A stretch of DNA of 64,000 nucleotides from Sulfurimonas sp. RIFOXYD12_FULL_33_39 (GCA_001829785.1 MICF01000004.1:186001-250000), one strand, 5' to 3'; counted from the stretch's first letter, positions 17,278 through 26,125 are shown. The notes: generated by a model not told the origin, from the letters alone. Numbers and translations are program-made.

Positions 17278-17819
17278 ATAGTTCCCTTTAGGTATGTATA
17301 TTTAGAGACTTCATCTAAAGTTACGTTTTTTTTGATTGAAACTGCCACTCCAAAATCCTCTATATATTTTATAATGACTCTCTCCATCGTTAGACTAGCT
17401 TTTAATACTTCCTGAGTCATGCTAAAAGTGCTGTTTTCTCCGATTACAAAAGGGATTACGCCGACTATTTTAGTAGGCGGCAAGTCTCCTAACATCTCTA
17501 TCATCTGTAAAGTTTGAAGCATCTCAACTTCATGCGCGCTTCCGTTCCATGTTATATATTCAGGCACATCGTTAAAGTCAAAACTGTAAACATCTCCGAC
17601 TTCTCCCTCTACGACATTAACACAGTCAATAAGTAAAACATTGTCGTAATCGGTAATAATAGGTATAAGCCTCTGAGCCAAAGTACCGCCGTCAAGCACA
17701 TCTACTTGATGTTTATCTGAGACAAACTCATATTTCTCGTCTATGAGGTTTGCTAAATGTGCGCCCACGCCCTCATCTCCGAATAAAATATTGCCTATAC
17801 CCAAAATTAAAATTTTCAA
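17274..17819 (-). CDS. hydD: Hydrogenase maturation protease HydD (HyaD/HupD family)
   Basis: A 181-residue endopeptidase of the HyaD/HybD type. It opens ILILGIGNILFGDEGVG. The three residues that recognise nickel in the family are visible as Glu16, Asp65 (LLIDCVN) and His96 (SAHEVEM). It clips the C-terminal tail of the HydB precursor after nickel insertion. It follows hydC after a 167-base gap full of hairpins and is coupled to hydE by an ATGA overlap. The soluble large subunit elsewhere in this window has no tail, so HydB is the only visible substrate. Confidence 0.95.
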   Translation of the reverse strand: MKILILGIGNILFGDEGVGAHLANLIDEKYEFVSDKHQVDVLDGGTLAQRLIPIITDYDNVLLIDCVNVVEGEVGDVYSFDFNDVPEYITWNGSAHEVEMLQTLQMIEMLGDLPPTKIVGVIPFVIGENSTFSMTQEVLKASLTMERVIIKYIEDFGVAVSIKKNVTLDEVSKYTYLKGTM

Positions 17820-17896
17820 AAAAGAGTCCTTATAAAAACTAATGTTCTGATGTTACACACTTTTGTAAAAAAGAGCGTAACACACCTTGTAACTCT

Positions 17897-17997
17897 CGAA
17901 AAACCTGTTTTTCGTAGCTTTAGGGGGTTGTAGGGACTTCTAAGTCCCTGCCAACAAAACGGACTTGTTCGTTTTGTTGTTTAACATCAGTGATGTT
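17897..17997 (-). other. Four consecutive hairpins between hydC and hydD
   Basis: The gap holds four near-perfect inverted repeats in a row: 17897-17904 with 17907-17914 (8 bp), 17932-17939 with 17942-17949 (8 bp written, effectively 6-7), 17953-17961 with 17970-17978 (9 bp, 8-nt loop), and 17983-17989 with 17991-17997 (7 bp), the last centred on the hydC stop codon. None is followed by a clean U-run. Such an array would protect the structural-gene mRNA or reduce expression of the maturation genes. The dyads are seen; the role is inferred. Confidence 0.55.
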
Positions 17998-18703
17998 TTC
18001 TTTTCCATCTATATCCGCTAAATATAGAATCAACTGTTCCCTCTTTTCCGTGAACGGCATTAAAAACCACCATGTAAACATGTCCTACTACAAAAAAGAT
18101 AACTCCCCACATAAGCAAATGGTGTAACTCTCTAACTACGGCAAGACCGCCTAGCATCGCTTCTATAGCTCTCATACTATCATACAACACTCCGCCTATT
18201 CCAAGATGAAAACTATGAACATAAAGGATAAGTCCTGTTATAATCAAACCTGTAATAGCGATGTAAAATACAAAATACGCCATTAATTGTATAACATTAT
18301 ACGCTCCGCTTAGCTTTGGGTGCTTTGTTAAAAGCAGATAATATCCTATCTGACTAAGCCAATTTTTTAAACTCATTACATCTTTAAACGAGTTGATTTC
18401 TATTTTATCCTTTACCGAAAAGAAGAAATAGTATGTCTTTCCTATAAACATAGATATCATAATAAAACCAAACATCTCATGTATGCCTCTAAACTCGGCA
18501 TTTAAAAAGTTTGTAGGCTCTGCATTTACTGCAGGAATTATAAAAGGAACAGAGAGATAAAATCCTGTTACCGTTAATATAATTATACTAAACACCCTAA
18601 TCCAATGGTGCCATCTATAAAACGAAGTAAACTCAAGTTCTCTTTCAATGGTTTCATCAACATGATTAAGAGAATTTTTTTCTAATGTATCAACACTTTG
18701 CAT
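17987..18703 (-). CDS. hydC: Hydrogenase cytochrome b subunit HydC
   Basis: A 238-residue dihaem cytochrome b with four hydrophobic helices. It carries histidines in the expected helices: RWHHWIR, GIHEMFGF, ELHHLLMW and VVGHVYM. In Wolinella, HydC anchors the periplasmic HydAB dimer and passes electrons from H2 to menaquinone. It lies 10 nt after hydB. The gene ends in a lysine/histidine-rich KRKHH tail inside a hairpin that spans the stop codon. Confidence 0.95.
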   Translation of the reverse strand: MQSVDTLEKNSLNHVDETIERELEFTSFYRWHHWIRVFSIIILTVTGFYLSVPFIIPAVNAEPTNFLNAEFRGIHEMFGFIMISMFIGKTYYFFFSVKDKIEINSFKDVMSLKNWLSQIGYYLLLTKHPKLSGAYNVIQLMAYFVFYIAITGLIITGLILYVHSFHLGIGGVLYDSMRAIEAMLGGLAVVRELHHLLMWGVIFFVVGHVYMVVFNAVHGKEGTVDSIFSGYRWKRKHH

Positions 18704-18713
18704 AATGACTCCC

Positions 18714-20447
18714 TTAAATAGTACATCCGCCGTAAAGCGGGTCTATTTTATACTGACTTAGTGTCTTGCCTTTTGTATCCATTACATGTACTGCACATGC
18801 TATACACGGGTCATAAGAGTGAATGATTCTGATTATCTCAAGCGGCTGAGTTAAATCCTCTATCTTCAAACCTATTAAGTCGGCTTCATAAGGTCCTTTT
18901 GCACCTTTTGAATCCATCGGTCCCGCATTCCAAGTTGATGGTACTACGGCTTGATAGTTTTCGACAACTCCGTTTTTAATTCTTATCCAGTGGCTTAACA
19001 TCCCGCGCGGAACATCGCCTATTCCTCTGCCTTTATACTCTTTATCTTTATCGATAACATAAGTAGCACAAGTCTCTTGATCTACTTTAAGATTTTCTAT
19101 CAAATTATTAAAAGCCACTAACGCATTATCGGCAACAAGTTTTGCTTGAAGCATACGCCCTGCCGTTCTTCCTAATGTCGAAAAAAGAGCTGCTGCAGGA
19201 ACACCTGTTTTAGCTAAGAACTCATTTACGACTGCTTCTACTTTTTTGTTCCCTTTTGCATAACCGACTAAAATTGACGCAAGAGGACCTACTTCCATAG
19301 GTTCGCCGTTATATCTAGGCGATTTTATCCAGCTGTACTTCTCTTTTTCATTAATCATTTTAGAGTCTATCATTTTACCATCAGGTCCGACTGATTGACC
19401 GTCTATAAAACCCGTATAGTTTGGATTTGTTGTTCCATCATAAGGGTGTTGCGGAGCATCGTCTTTGTACCAAGAGTGAGTAGCTTCTTCCGTTATTTTA
19501 TCTTCATCAATTTCAAAAACCTTGCTCAAATCTGCGTTCATAATTATTCCGCTATCAAAGAGGTACTCCTCTCTTCCTATCATAAACTCTCTGTGTGCCA
19601 TAAAGTTTTTAACACCCATAGGCTTCATAACAGAAGGTTCGGTTTTATACATCTCTGCCGCCATTACTATATCCGCGTAATAAGCATTATTTACAAAATC
19701 TGCAATTGCTTGATATTTAACTAAATATTCACCCATTCTAGCTGGATTTAAAATATCCATTACACATGTAACCCCGCCGACTGCCAAACTTTGCGGATGC
19801 GGCTGTTTAGCCCCAAATACCGCCATCATTTGCGCTGCCGTTCTTTGAATCTCTAATGCTTTTAAATAGTGTGAAAGTGCTATTAAGTTTTGTTCAGGCG
19901 TAAACTTAAATGTTTTATGTCCCCAATACGCATTTGCAAAAGGCCCAAGACCTTGAGGATTTTTAGCAAATTTTGCCACTTTTTCTTTTACTTTTTTTAG
20001 CTCATTTTCGCCTGTTCCTATAGGATTGTCACTATATTTAAAAGCTAGTTTACTTGCCTTTGCTTCATCGGCTGAGAGTGCCGAGACGATATCAACCCAA
20101 TCAACGCCGTGCAGATGATAAAAATGGACAACATGGTCATGTAAAAACAGAGCCGCATTCATAAGCGTTCTTACAAGCTCTGCATTATATGGAATTTTTA
20201 TCCCGAGTGCATCTTCTACCGCAATAGTACTTTTTAGATAGTGCGAGTAGGTACAAACACCGCAGATTCTCTGCATCATTAGCGGTATATTTCTCGGGTC
20301 TCTACCTTTTGCTATTACCTCTAATCCTCTCCAAAGCGTAGAGGATACAAAAGCATCTTGCACAACTCCGTCATCTCCGACAATAACTTCAGCTCTTAAA
20401 TGTCCTTCTATTCTTGTTATGGGATCTACTATTACTCTTTTTGACAT
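18714..20447 (-). CDS. hydB: [NiFe] hydrogenase large subunit HydB (group 1b)
   Basis: A 577-residue catalytic subunit. The nickel ligands are in RICGVC (Cys62, Cys65) and DPCIACAVH (Cys548, Cys551). After His554 come 23 residues (VMDTKGKT to GGCTI), the tail removed by the HydD protease. The protein is exported folded, together with HydA, by the Tat system, so it has no signal of its own. The group 1b assignment rests on the hydABCDE synteny and overall similarity to Wolinella and Helicobacter uptake hydrogenases. It sits 10 nt from both hydA and hydC. Confidence 0.97.
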   Translation of the reverse strand: MSKRVIVDPITRIEGHLRAEVIVGDDGVVQDAFVSSTLWRGLEVIAKGRDPRNIPLMMQRICGVCTYSHYLKSTIAVEDALGIKIPYNAELVRTLMNAALFLHDHVVHFYHLHGVDWVDIVSALSADEAKASKLAFKYSDNPIGTGENELKKVKEKVAKFAKNPQGLGPFANAYWGHKTFKFTPEQNLIALSHYLKALEIQRTAAQMMAVFGAKQPHPQSLAVGGVTCVMDILNPARMGEYLVKYQAIADFVNNAYYADIVMAAEMYKTEPSVMKPMGVKNFMAHREFMIGREEYLFDSGIIMNADLSKVFEIDEDKITEEATHSWYKDDAPQHPYDGTTNPNYTGFIDGQSVGPDGKMIDSKMINEKEKYSWIKSPRYNGEPMEVGPLASILVGYAKGNKKVEAVVNEFLAKTGVPAAALFSTLGRTAGRMLQAKLVADNALVAFNNLIENLKVDQETCATYVIDKDKEYKGRGIGDVPRGMLSHWIRIKNGVVENYQAVVPSTWNAGPMDSKGAKGPYEADLIGLKIEDLTQPLEIIRIIHSYDPCIACAVHVMDTKGKTLSQYKIDPLYGGCTI

Positions 20448-20457
20448 TGCAAACTCC

Positions 20458-21609
20458 TTATTCTTTTGGTTTTTTGATTAATGATATAGCGGCATGTGCA
20501 GCTATACCGACTGCAGTAACGGTTAGAATCCCAACCCCTATTTTGTCTGCCGTTGCATCAGAGCCTAAGCCGCCAAAAGCCGTGTGATAAAGTCTGTCTC
20601 CGAGAGGTTCGTGAACGATTCCCATTTTGTCCCAAAAGTCAGGTTCGCTACATCCCATACAGCCATGACCTGCTTGAACCGGCCAAGACGTGCCTTGATT
20701 AAACTTCTGTTTTGAACAGTTGTTAAACGTATATGGTCCTTTACATCCTACCTTATATAAACAGTAACCGTCTTTTGCACCTTCATCACCGAACTGCTCG
20801 ACAAATTCGCCTGCATCAAAACGCCCTCTTCTCTCGCAAGCGTCGTGAATTCTAAGCCCGTAAGCCCATTTTGGTCTGTTAAAAACATCAAGTGCGGGAA
20901 GAGTTCCGTAAAGAATAAAGTGCAGAAGTGTTCCGACAATATTGCTCTCACTAGGTGGACAACCCGGAACATTTATAACAGGTTTGTCTGTGACATTGCT
21001 AAGTGCCGTTGCATTTGTAGGATTTGGATATGCGGCTTGAACACCGCCAAAAGATGAACAAGAGCCGATAGCAAAGATAGCGGCTGCATTTTCTGAAGCC
21101 TCTTTTGCACTCTGCTCTCCCGTTTTGCCGTGTGCGCCTATTGTTAAAAAATAGTCGCTTTGACCGTGAGGGATACCGCCCTCAACCATTAATATATATC
21201 TTCCTTTATATTTCTCCATAGCATGTTCAAGATTATGTTCAGCTTGCCAACCGGCCGCCGCCATAATCGTTTCATGATACTCCAGTGAAATATAGTCAAA
21301 TATAAGACTATCTATACTAGGCGTTGAAGAACGTAGTAGTGACTCACTACACCCCGTACACTCCGCCATATGCAGCCAAACCAAAGGAAGCCTATCGGCT
21401 AATTCCGCTGCTTTTGCAACAAGAGGAGTAAAATTAGCAGGCAACATAAGCATTGATGCCATTGCTCCCGCCCACCCCATAAACTCTCTTCTTGAAAAAC
21501 CCTTCTCTTCAATAAGTTTTGATATTGACACTTTATCGTCAAGTTTAGGTAAATTTGACAACTCGTCTAGTCTTGAAGACAACTTGTTAAACAGACTGTT
21601 ATTTTTCAT
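20458..21609 (-). CDS. hydA: [NiFe] hydrogenase small subunit HydA
   Basis: A 383-residue iron-sulfur subunit. An extended Tat leader has SRREFMGW (residues 39-46) followed by a hydrophobic stretch. The mature part begins near LPLVWLHMAECTGCSES, with Cys84 and Cys87 of the proximal cluster, and continues with GSCSSFGG, VPGCPP and the medial/distal cluster cysteines (GYCLYKVGCKGPYTFNNC). The CTGCSES form lacks the extra cysteine of oxygen-tolerant enzymes, so the proximal cluster should be a standard one. A C-terminal hydrophobic helix (TVTAVGIAAHAAISLI) anchors it to the membrane. It is the first gene of hydABCDE-hypF; a palindrome at 21644-21657 lies 35 bases upstream. Confidence 0.97.
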   Translation of the reverse strand: MKNNSLFNKLSSRLDELSNLPKLDDKVSISKLIEEKGFSRREFMGWAGAMASMLMLPANFTPLVAKAAELADRLPLVWLHMAECTGCSESLLRSSTPSIDSLIFDYISLEYHETIMAAAGWQAEHNLEHAMEKYKGRYILMVEGGIPHGQSDYFLTIGAHGKTGEQSAKEASENAAAIFAIGSCSSFGGVQAAYPNPTNATALSNVTDKPVINVPGCPPSESNIVGTLLHFILYGTLPALDVFNRPKWAYGLRIHDACERRGRFDAGEFVEQFGDEGAKDGYCLYKVGCKGPYTFNNCSKQKFNQGTSWPVQAGHGCMGCSEPDFWDKMGIVHEPLGDRLYHTAFGGLGSDATADKIGVGILTVTAVGIAAHAAISLIKKPKE

Positions 21610-21643
21610 AATACACTCCCTTACTTTTAGCTATATTCACAAA

Positions 21644-21657
21644 TGAATGTTCATTCA
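21644..21657. promoter_or_regulatory. Candidate TetR-type operator upstream of hydA
   Basis: TGAATG-TT-CATTCA is a perfect 6-bp palindromic pair with a 2-bp centre, the form commonly bound by TetR/AcrR repressors. It lies 35-48 bases upstream of the hydA start, where it would block transcription or lie in the leader. The closest TetR gene is 23986-24576 in the neighbouring hydrogenase block. The dyad is certain; the pairing is inferred. Confidence 0.45.
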
Positions 21658-21674
21658 ACAATGATATATGAAAA

Positions 21675-21687
21675 TTACTTAAAGTAA
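21675..21687. promoter_or_regulatory. Second palindrome in the hydA upstream region
   Basis: TTACTT-A-AAGTAA is a perfect 6-bp dyad 18 bases beyond the TGAATG palindrome. It is in a very AT-rich area, so chance is a real possibility. It could be a regulator site or part of the promoter. The rest of 21688-21810 shows no recognisable element. Confidence 0.25.
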
Positions 21688-21810
21688 ATTTAATATATCG
21701 ATAAATAACTATTATTTATATAAATATACTCTTATTTGCTTAAAAAATGATTAGGAAGTAAAGCAATATCGGACTGCCACGTCGTTTCAATACTCACAGT
21801 GACTATGTCT

Positions 21811-21839
21811 TGTCATTGCGAGTGCAGCGAAGCAATCTA
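21811..21839. repeat. Interspersed REP-like repeat (CATTGCGAG...GAAGCAATCT type)
   Basis: The stretch TGTCATTGCGAG followed by GCGAAGCAATCT matches a short palindromic repeat family I recognise from many bacterial genomes. The ATTGC/GCAAT ends pair to give a hairpin. It lies 13 bases after the stop of the soluble hydrogenase large subunit, so it may also end or stabilise that transcript. Confidence 0.5.
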
Positions 21840-21852
21840 TTATTTTGCTATT

Positions 21853-23112
21853 TCAGTGAGTAGTGCAAACGGAGCAGACATCAAATGATTTAAAAACAAG
21901 TTCGGCGGTTTTAACATCGTCTAAACCAACCATTGCTTTTTGCGAAACTCCCTGCTTTTCTTTTGTTCCGCCGCTTAGGTTCCACTGTGTCGGCGTGATA
22001 ATCTCATAGTTTTTTATAATACCCTCTTCAATCTCAACTTTATGGATAAGCGTTCCGCGCGCCGCTTCAACGGCTGAGTAGCCGATAGAGTTTAGTTTTG
22101 ATATATCCATGGACGGCTCAATGTATGAGGGTTCGTTTAAATCCAAATTATCAATCAACTTTTTTGAGTGCTCTAACAATTTAGATATCTCACATACTCT
22201 TGCCAATATTCTGCTAAATATACTATCTCCGTACTTTTTATGGGCATCTGCTATTAGCTGGTTTTTGTTTATCATAGCGCGAGCTAGAGGTCCTACTTCG
22301 TAATATTCATCTTTAAAACTTACATTTTTAGCAAAAGATGAAGCAATATCAGACTCTTTTACATGTTCTAATGAAATATTATGGCTTACTTTTGTCTTTA
22401 GCGATTTGCCCTTTTTAAAGTAGCTGTTCTGCCCAAAAGAGATAAATCTGTCATAGCTTTTTCCATGTCCTAACAAATTCATTTTTTTTATCTCTCTTAA
22501 TATATCAGGCAAATCTCCCTCATAATCCAAAAGAGCGTCTGCATCTTTACATGTTAAAAAAGTTTTACTATCCGTTTTTACCAGATTATCTTCTACAAAC
22601 TTGGAAGTCTGAGATATATAGTGCTGCAGTTTTATGATATCCATATGTGTTATCTCACAGACTACTCCGCCTACAATTGCATAAGAGGTATGCGGATACT
22701 GACCGCCGAATACGGCAATTGCTTTTGCCATAAGCTGAGACGGGTACGTTGCTTTTAGTATTTCTTGTTTTTTTCCAAAGAGCGGGAAAAGAGTGAGATA
22801 AAACCATTTAAAGTGATTTTGGATAAGTTCAAAATTAAGCGTTAGCTCCCTTATGCTCTTTGCTTTATTTGAAAGTTCTAAATTTTCATAACAGCTCTCT
22901 AGCGCCTGTACGGTTGCTATGAGATGAGCATGACCGCATATTCCGCAGACTCTGGGGTTTATAACAAGCGCATCAAAAGCATTTTTGCCTTTTAAAATAT
23001 TTTCGATATTTCTAGTTGACATAAATTCAATATCAACAAAATCAATCTTGCCCTCTTTAAAATTAAAGTTTAGTTTTGCTTCGCCTTCTATCTTCTCTAT
23101 TAGTTTAATCAT
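21853..23112 (-). CDS. Soluble [NiFe] hydrogenase large subunit (HupV-like, no processing tail)
   Basis: A 419-residue large subunit with RVCGICGHAH (Cys56, Cys59) and a C-terminal DVCSVCTTH (Cys413, Cys416) that ends exactly at His419. There is no C-terminal extension, so no protease step is needed, as in regulatory HupV/HoxC proteins. The usual DPC motif reads DVC, a departure from most families. It is much shorter than HydB and only distantly similar. No signal peptide is present, nor on its partner, so the enzyme is cytoplasmic. It overlaps the small-subunit gene by 8 bases. A sensor role or cytoplasmic H2 oxidation are both possible. Confidence 0.88.
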   Translation of the reverse strand: MIKLIEKIEGEAKLNFNFKEGKIDFVDIEFMSTRNIENILKGKNAFDALVINPRVCGICGHAHLIATVQALESCYENLELSNKAKSIRELTLNFELIQNHFKWFYLTLFPLFGKKQEILKATYPSQLMAKAIAVFGGQYPHTSYAIVGGVVCEITHMDIIKLQHYISQTSKFVEDNLVKTDSKTFLTCKDADALLDYEGDLPDILREIKKMNLLGHGKSYDRFISFGQNSYFKKGKSLKTKVSHNISLEHVKESDIASSFAKNVSFKDEYYEVGPLARAMINKNQLIADAHKKYGDSIFSRILARVCEISKLLEHSKKLIDNLDLNEPSYIEPSMDISKLNSIGYSAVEAARGTLIHKVEIEEGIIKNYEIITPTQWNLSGGTKEKQGVSQKAMVGLDDVKTAELVFKSFDVCSVCTTH

Positions 23113-23983
23113 CTATCAACTTCTTTTCTAGTCTATCTATCTTAAACGCTTTAGTGATACCTGCTAGTGTTAGATAAACTCTTTTTCCTACACCGACGGG
23201 AAGATTTTCCGGTATAGCCATATTTTTTTTCGTGCTAAAGAGGTTTCGTTTTGGAAATGTAGGTTCGGTACAACCCATGCACGATAGCCCCGCTCTTGTT
23301 TTTGAGTTTACCTCGTTCCAAAGTATTTTATTACAGCTTCCATGCGTAAACGGTGCTTGACAGCCGTGGTCGTAAAACATACACCCCTCTAGTTCTCCAA
23401 AACGGTGATTGTCAACTTTATACTCAAAATATTCGTTTCTGGTACAGCCGTTATGAACCGTGTAGGCATAGAACTCTTTTGGACGTAGAAAATTATCAAG
23501 TTTTAATGTAATACTCTTTTTTATTGCATAAAGAGTGTTTACCAAAACTTCCGGATGAACGGGACAGCCTGAAACGGATATTGTTTTATCACGCAGATAT
23601 TGAAACTCCTTTAGCTGCTTATCTTGGTCGAAATGAAGACCTGACGTATTTTCATAACCGCTCTCTCTAAAGATTCCGCCAAAAGTAGCACATGTACCTA
23701 CCGTAACTATTTTTTGGACTATTTTGGAATATTTTTCGATAATCTTTACAACAGAGACATCCGCTCTTTTAAACTCTTTTGAGATTGCGCCCTCAATAAG
23801 CAAAATATCACATGTAATCTCTTTTGAAACTATATCTTCAAGAGAATACTTTGAATCTATAACGGGATGATAGATAAATTCAAAATCCTCTAAAAACTGC
23901 TCCATAAACGGGTAGTTTAAAAACGAGTGGGTATTTCCGTTGCAGGCAATTGCGCTAAGCCACAGAACCTTCGTTTTTTTCAT
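23105..23983 (-). CDS. Soluble [NiFe] hydrogenase small subunit (HupU-like)
   Basis: A 292-residue small subunit without a Tat leader or membrane anchor. The cluster ligands are GTCATFGG, SGCPVHPE, NGCTRNE, EGCMFYDHGCQAPFTHGSC and SCMGCTEP. At the proximal cluster the normal C-x-x-C is ACNGNTHS: Cys14 is kept but the second Cys is Asn17. Oxygen-insensitive actinobacterial-type hydrogenases have an Asp ligand in their proximal cluster, so a non-cysteine ligand has precedent, but the Asn here is uncharacterised. It starts 2 bases after the TetR gene and is translationally close to the large subunit. Confidence 0.88.
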   Translation of the reverse strand: MKKTKVLWLSAIACNGNTHSFLNYPFMEQFLEDFEFIYHPVIDSKYSLEDIVSKEITCDILLIEGAISKEFKRADVSVVKIIEKYSKIVQKIVTVGTCATFGGIFRESGYENTSGLHFDQDKQLKEFQYLRDKTISVSGCPVHPEVLVNTLYAIKKSITLKLDNFLRPKEFYAYTVHNGCTRNEYFEYKVDNHRFGELEGCMFYDHGCQAPFTHGSCNKILWNEVNSKTRAGLSCMGCTEPTFPKRNLFSTKKNMAIPENLPVGVGKRVYLTLAGITKAFKIDRLEKKLIDD

Positions 23984-23985
23984 AA

Positions 23986-24576
23986 CTACTCTGCACTTAG
24001 GGCTTTGTATATATTAAACGCTATATCGTCTATATAGTCGTTTAAATCTTTTGGCAAAATATTTTCGCCCTTTAAAAAAACCATACCGCCTAAATATCCC
24101 ATAAACAGACCAAAAGCGCTGAAGAAATCCTGTTCTCTAAGGTCACCGCACTTAACGCCCTCTTCAAAATATATCATTATTTCCGTGACAAACTCGTTTA
24201 CGCATATCATCCCCTCGCAACTATCTTTAAAAACTTCGCGGTTTGAGAGATATATTCTTAAAAAGTAGTCTATCATCTCAGGTTTTAAAGAGGCGGTTTT
24301 AAAATAAATTTCAACTATTTTTCTTGTTTTTTCTTTGGTTGATATCTCTTGTTCATTAATCTCTCTTAATTTGTTTCCCAAATAAGAAGATATATACTTT
24401 ATAATCTCTTTTGCCAAAATATCTTTTGATTTAAAGTAGTTGTACATATTGCCGACACTCATCTTCAAAGATGCGGCAATATCAGGGATAGTAGTAGTAT
24501 AAAATCCTTTTGAAGCAAAAAGCTCCAATGCCGCTTGCATTATGAGTTCTTTTTTATTCTCTTTTTTCTTAAGCAA
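23986..24576 (-). CDS. TetR-family regulator beside the soluble hydrogenase
   Basis: A 196-residue TetR-type repressor. The N-terminal HTH reads LIMQAALELFASKGFYTTTIPDIAASLKMSVGNMYNYFKSKDILAKE, the standard pattern. The C-terminal ligand-binding half is unassigned. The start is TTG with AGGAG 7 nt upstream. It is the first of a three-gene group with the soluble hydrogenase subunits. Its most economical target is the palindrome in front of hydA, but no copy of that palindrome is visible in front of its own gene. The inducer is unknown. Confidence 0.9.
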   Translation of the reverse strand: MLKKKENKKELIMQAALELFASKGFYTTTIPDIAASLKMSVGNMYNYFKSKDILAKEIIKYISSYLGNKLREINEQEISTKEKTRKIVEIYFKTASLKPEMIDYFLRIYLSNREVFKDSCEGMICVNEFVTEIMIYFEEGVKCGDLREQDFFSAFGLFMGYLGGMVFLKGENILPKDLNDYIDDIAFNIYKALSAE

Positions 24577-24617
24577 TTATCACTCCTGTGTCAAGAGGAA
24601 ATTATACTATTATTAAA

Positions 24618-26123
24618 CTATTCCAAATCTTTATAGCTCTCTATATTTGTATTTTTTAAATTAAAATGTTTATGTTCGCAATGAAGATTATTCTTTTTAA
24701 GCAACTCAATAGCGTTTATTTTATCTATATCTATATCTTGATGTTCATGCTTTAAGAGTACAAAATCATCACCGAAAATACGAATAATCTTAAACTCTTT
24801 AAATTCTGATTTTAAATAATCTGCAAACTCTTTTAAAAAAACATCTCCCAAATCCCAACCGTTTTTTTTGTTATAAGCAGTGAAATTTCTTATGTAGAGT
24901 ACATGCATACATATAAAAAGGTTTTCGTTTTTACTCTTATTTAATATAAAATCAAAATAGTCATGATTATAAAGATGTGTCAGTGAATCTTTATAGAAAT
25001 AGGCAAAACGCGCATCATCTAAATATGTTTCTGCCTCTTGAGTAACGTTGTTATCGATTTGAACAGATTTGAAAACATTTACTGCTACATCTACGATATT
25101 TGGATCATAAAATATATGTTTTAATTTTTTAAGCTCCTCTATCGCTTCACTTTTGCTTTTTCTTGGTTTATATACTCTGCTAGTCGTCATTGCATCAAAA
25201 GAGTCGGCAACAGTCATGATTCTGGAAAAAAAAGGAATCTCTTCACCACTTAAAGCTCTAGGATAACCGCTTCCGTTGTAGTGCTCATGGTGAGAGTAAA
25301 CAATATCTGCTAACTCTTTGTACATAGGGACATCGGAGAGAATTAAAAAACTCGCACTTACATGTTCTTTTATCAAATCATACTCTTCACTGCTAAGCTT
25401 TCCCGGTTTTAGAAGAATAGTATCCGGGGTAATAATTTTCCCTATATCATGAAGTATTCCTGCTTCATAAATTAAGTCACACTCCTTTTTGTCAAATCCC
25501 ATAGCACATGCAATATCTCTTGAGTAAATAGCTACCCTTTCGCTATGTCCACCCGTATATGTATCGCGACCATCTATCATTTTTACAAAAGAGCGCATCA
25601 TCTGTTTATAGTTTGAAACAAGTTCATTTTGCAGACTAAGTACTTTTTTTGTTCTCTTTTCTACCATCACTTCTAATTTTGTTTTATATATTTCATTTTG
25701 ACGAAATGCTATGAGCTTATCTATAGATTGTTGAAGCATTTTTAAGATTTGCTCAATATTAATCGGTTTAATAATATAACCTGTAACTCCAAGCTTGATA
25801 GACTCTATTAGATACTCTGAATCTGTATAAGCGGATATTACGATTATCTCTTGTGTTTCATTGATTTTTCGGATCTCCCTTATCAACTCTAAACCGTTCA
25901 TCTTTGGCATCTGAATATCTGTTAAAACGATATCATGTCTGTTTTGAAGATACTTTTCTAATCCCTCTTTGCCATCAGATACCACATCTACATGTGTAAA
26001 TATTTTATTTAAAAAAACACTCATCTCTTCGCATAGTTTTTGCTCATCCTCAATATATAAAACAGAGATATTTTTTGCCTTTTCTTTTACTGAACTTACT
26101 AATTCACTAAATTCATTTAACAT
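24618..26123 (-). CDS. Response regulator with HD-GYP and degenerate GGDEF domains
   Basis: A 501-residue three-domain protein. Residues 20-135 are a receiver (acidic pocket IEDE, phospho-acceptor Asp69 in LTDIQMP, Lys119). Residues 185-340 are an HD-GYP phosphodiesterase with HSERV, HDIGK (His225/Asp226) and HHEHYNGSGYP, so c-di-GMP hydrolysis is expected. Residues about 375-490 look like a GGDEF fold (DSLTHLYNHDYF) whose active loop reads FGDDF, so no cyclase activity is likely. It starts 2 bases after the upstream histidine kinase gene, its probable partner, and ends 41 bases before the TetR gene. Confidence 0.92.
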   Translation of the reverse strand: MLNEFSELVSSVKEKAKNISVLYIEDEQKLCEEMSVFLNKIFTHVDVVSDGKEGLEKYLQNRHDIVLTDIQMPKMNGLELIREIRKINETQEIIVISAYTDSEYLIESIKLGVTGYIIKPINIEQILKMLQQSIDKLIAFRQNEIYKTKLEVMVEKRTKKVLSLQNELVSNYKQMMRSFVKMIDGRDTYTGGHSERVAIYSRDIACAMGFDKKECDLIYEAGILHDIGKIITPDTILLKPGKLSSEEYDLIKEHVSASFLILSDVPMYKELADIVYSHHEHYNGSGYPRALSGEEIPFFSRIMTVADSFDAMTTSRVYKPRKSKSEAIEELKKLKHIFYDPNIVDVAVNVFKSVQIDNNVTQEAETYLDDARFAYFYKDSLTHLYNHDYFDFILNKSKNENLFICMHVLYIRNFTAYNKKNGWDLGDVFLKEFADYLKSEFKEFKIIRIFGDDFVLLKHEHQDIDIDKINAIELLKKNNLHCEHKHFNLKNTNIESYKDLE

Positions 26124-26125
26124 CG

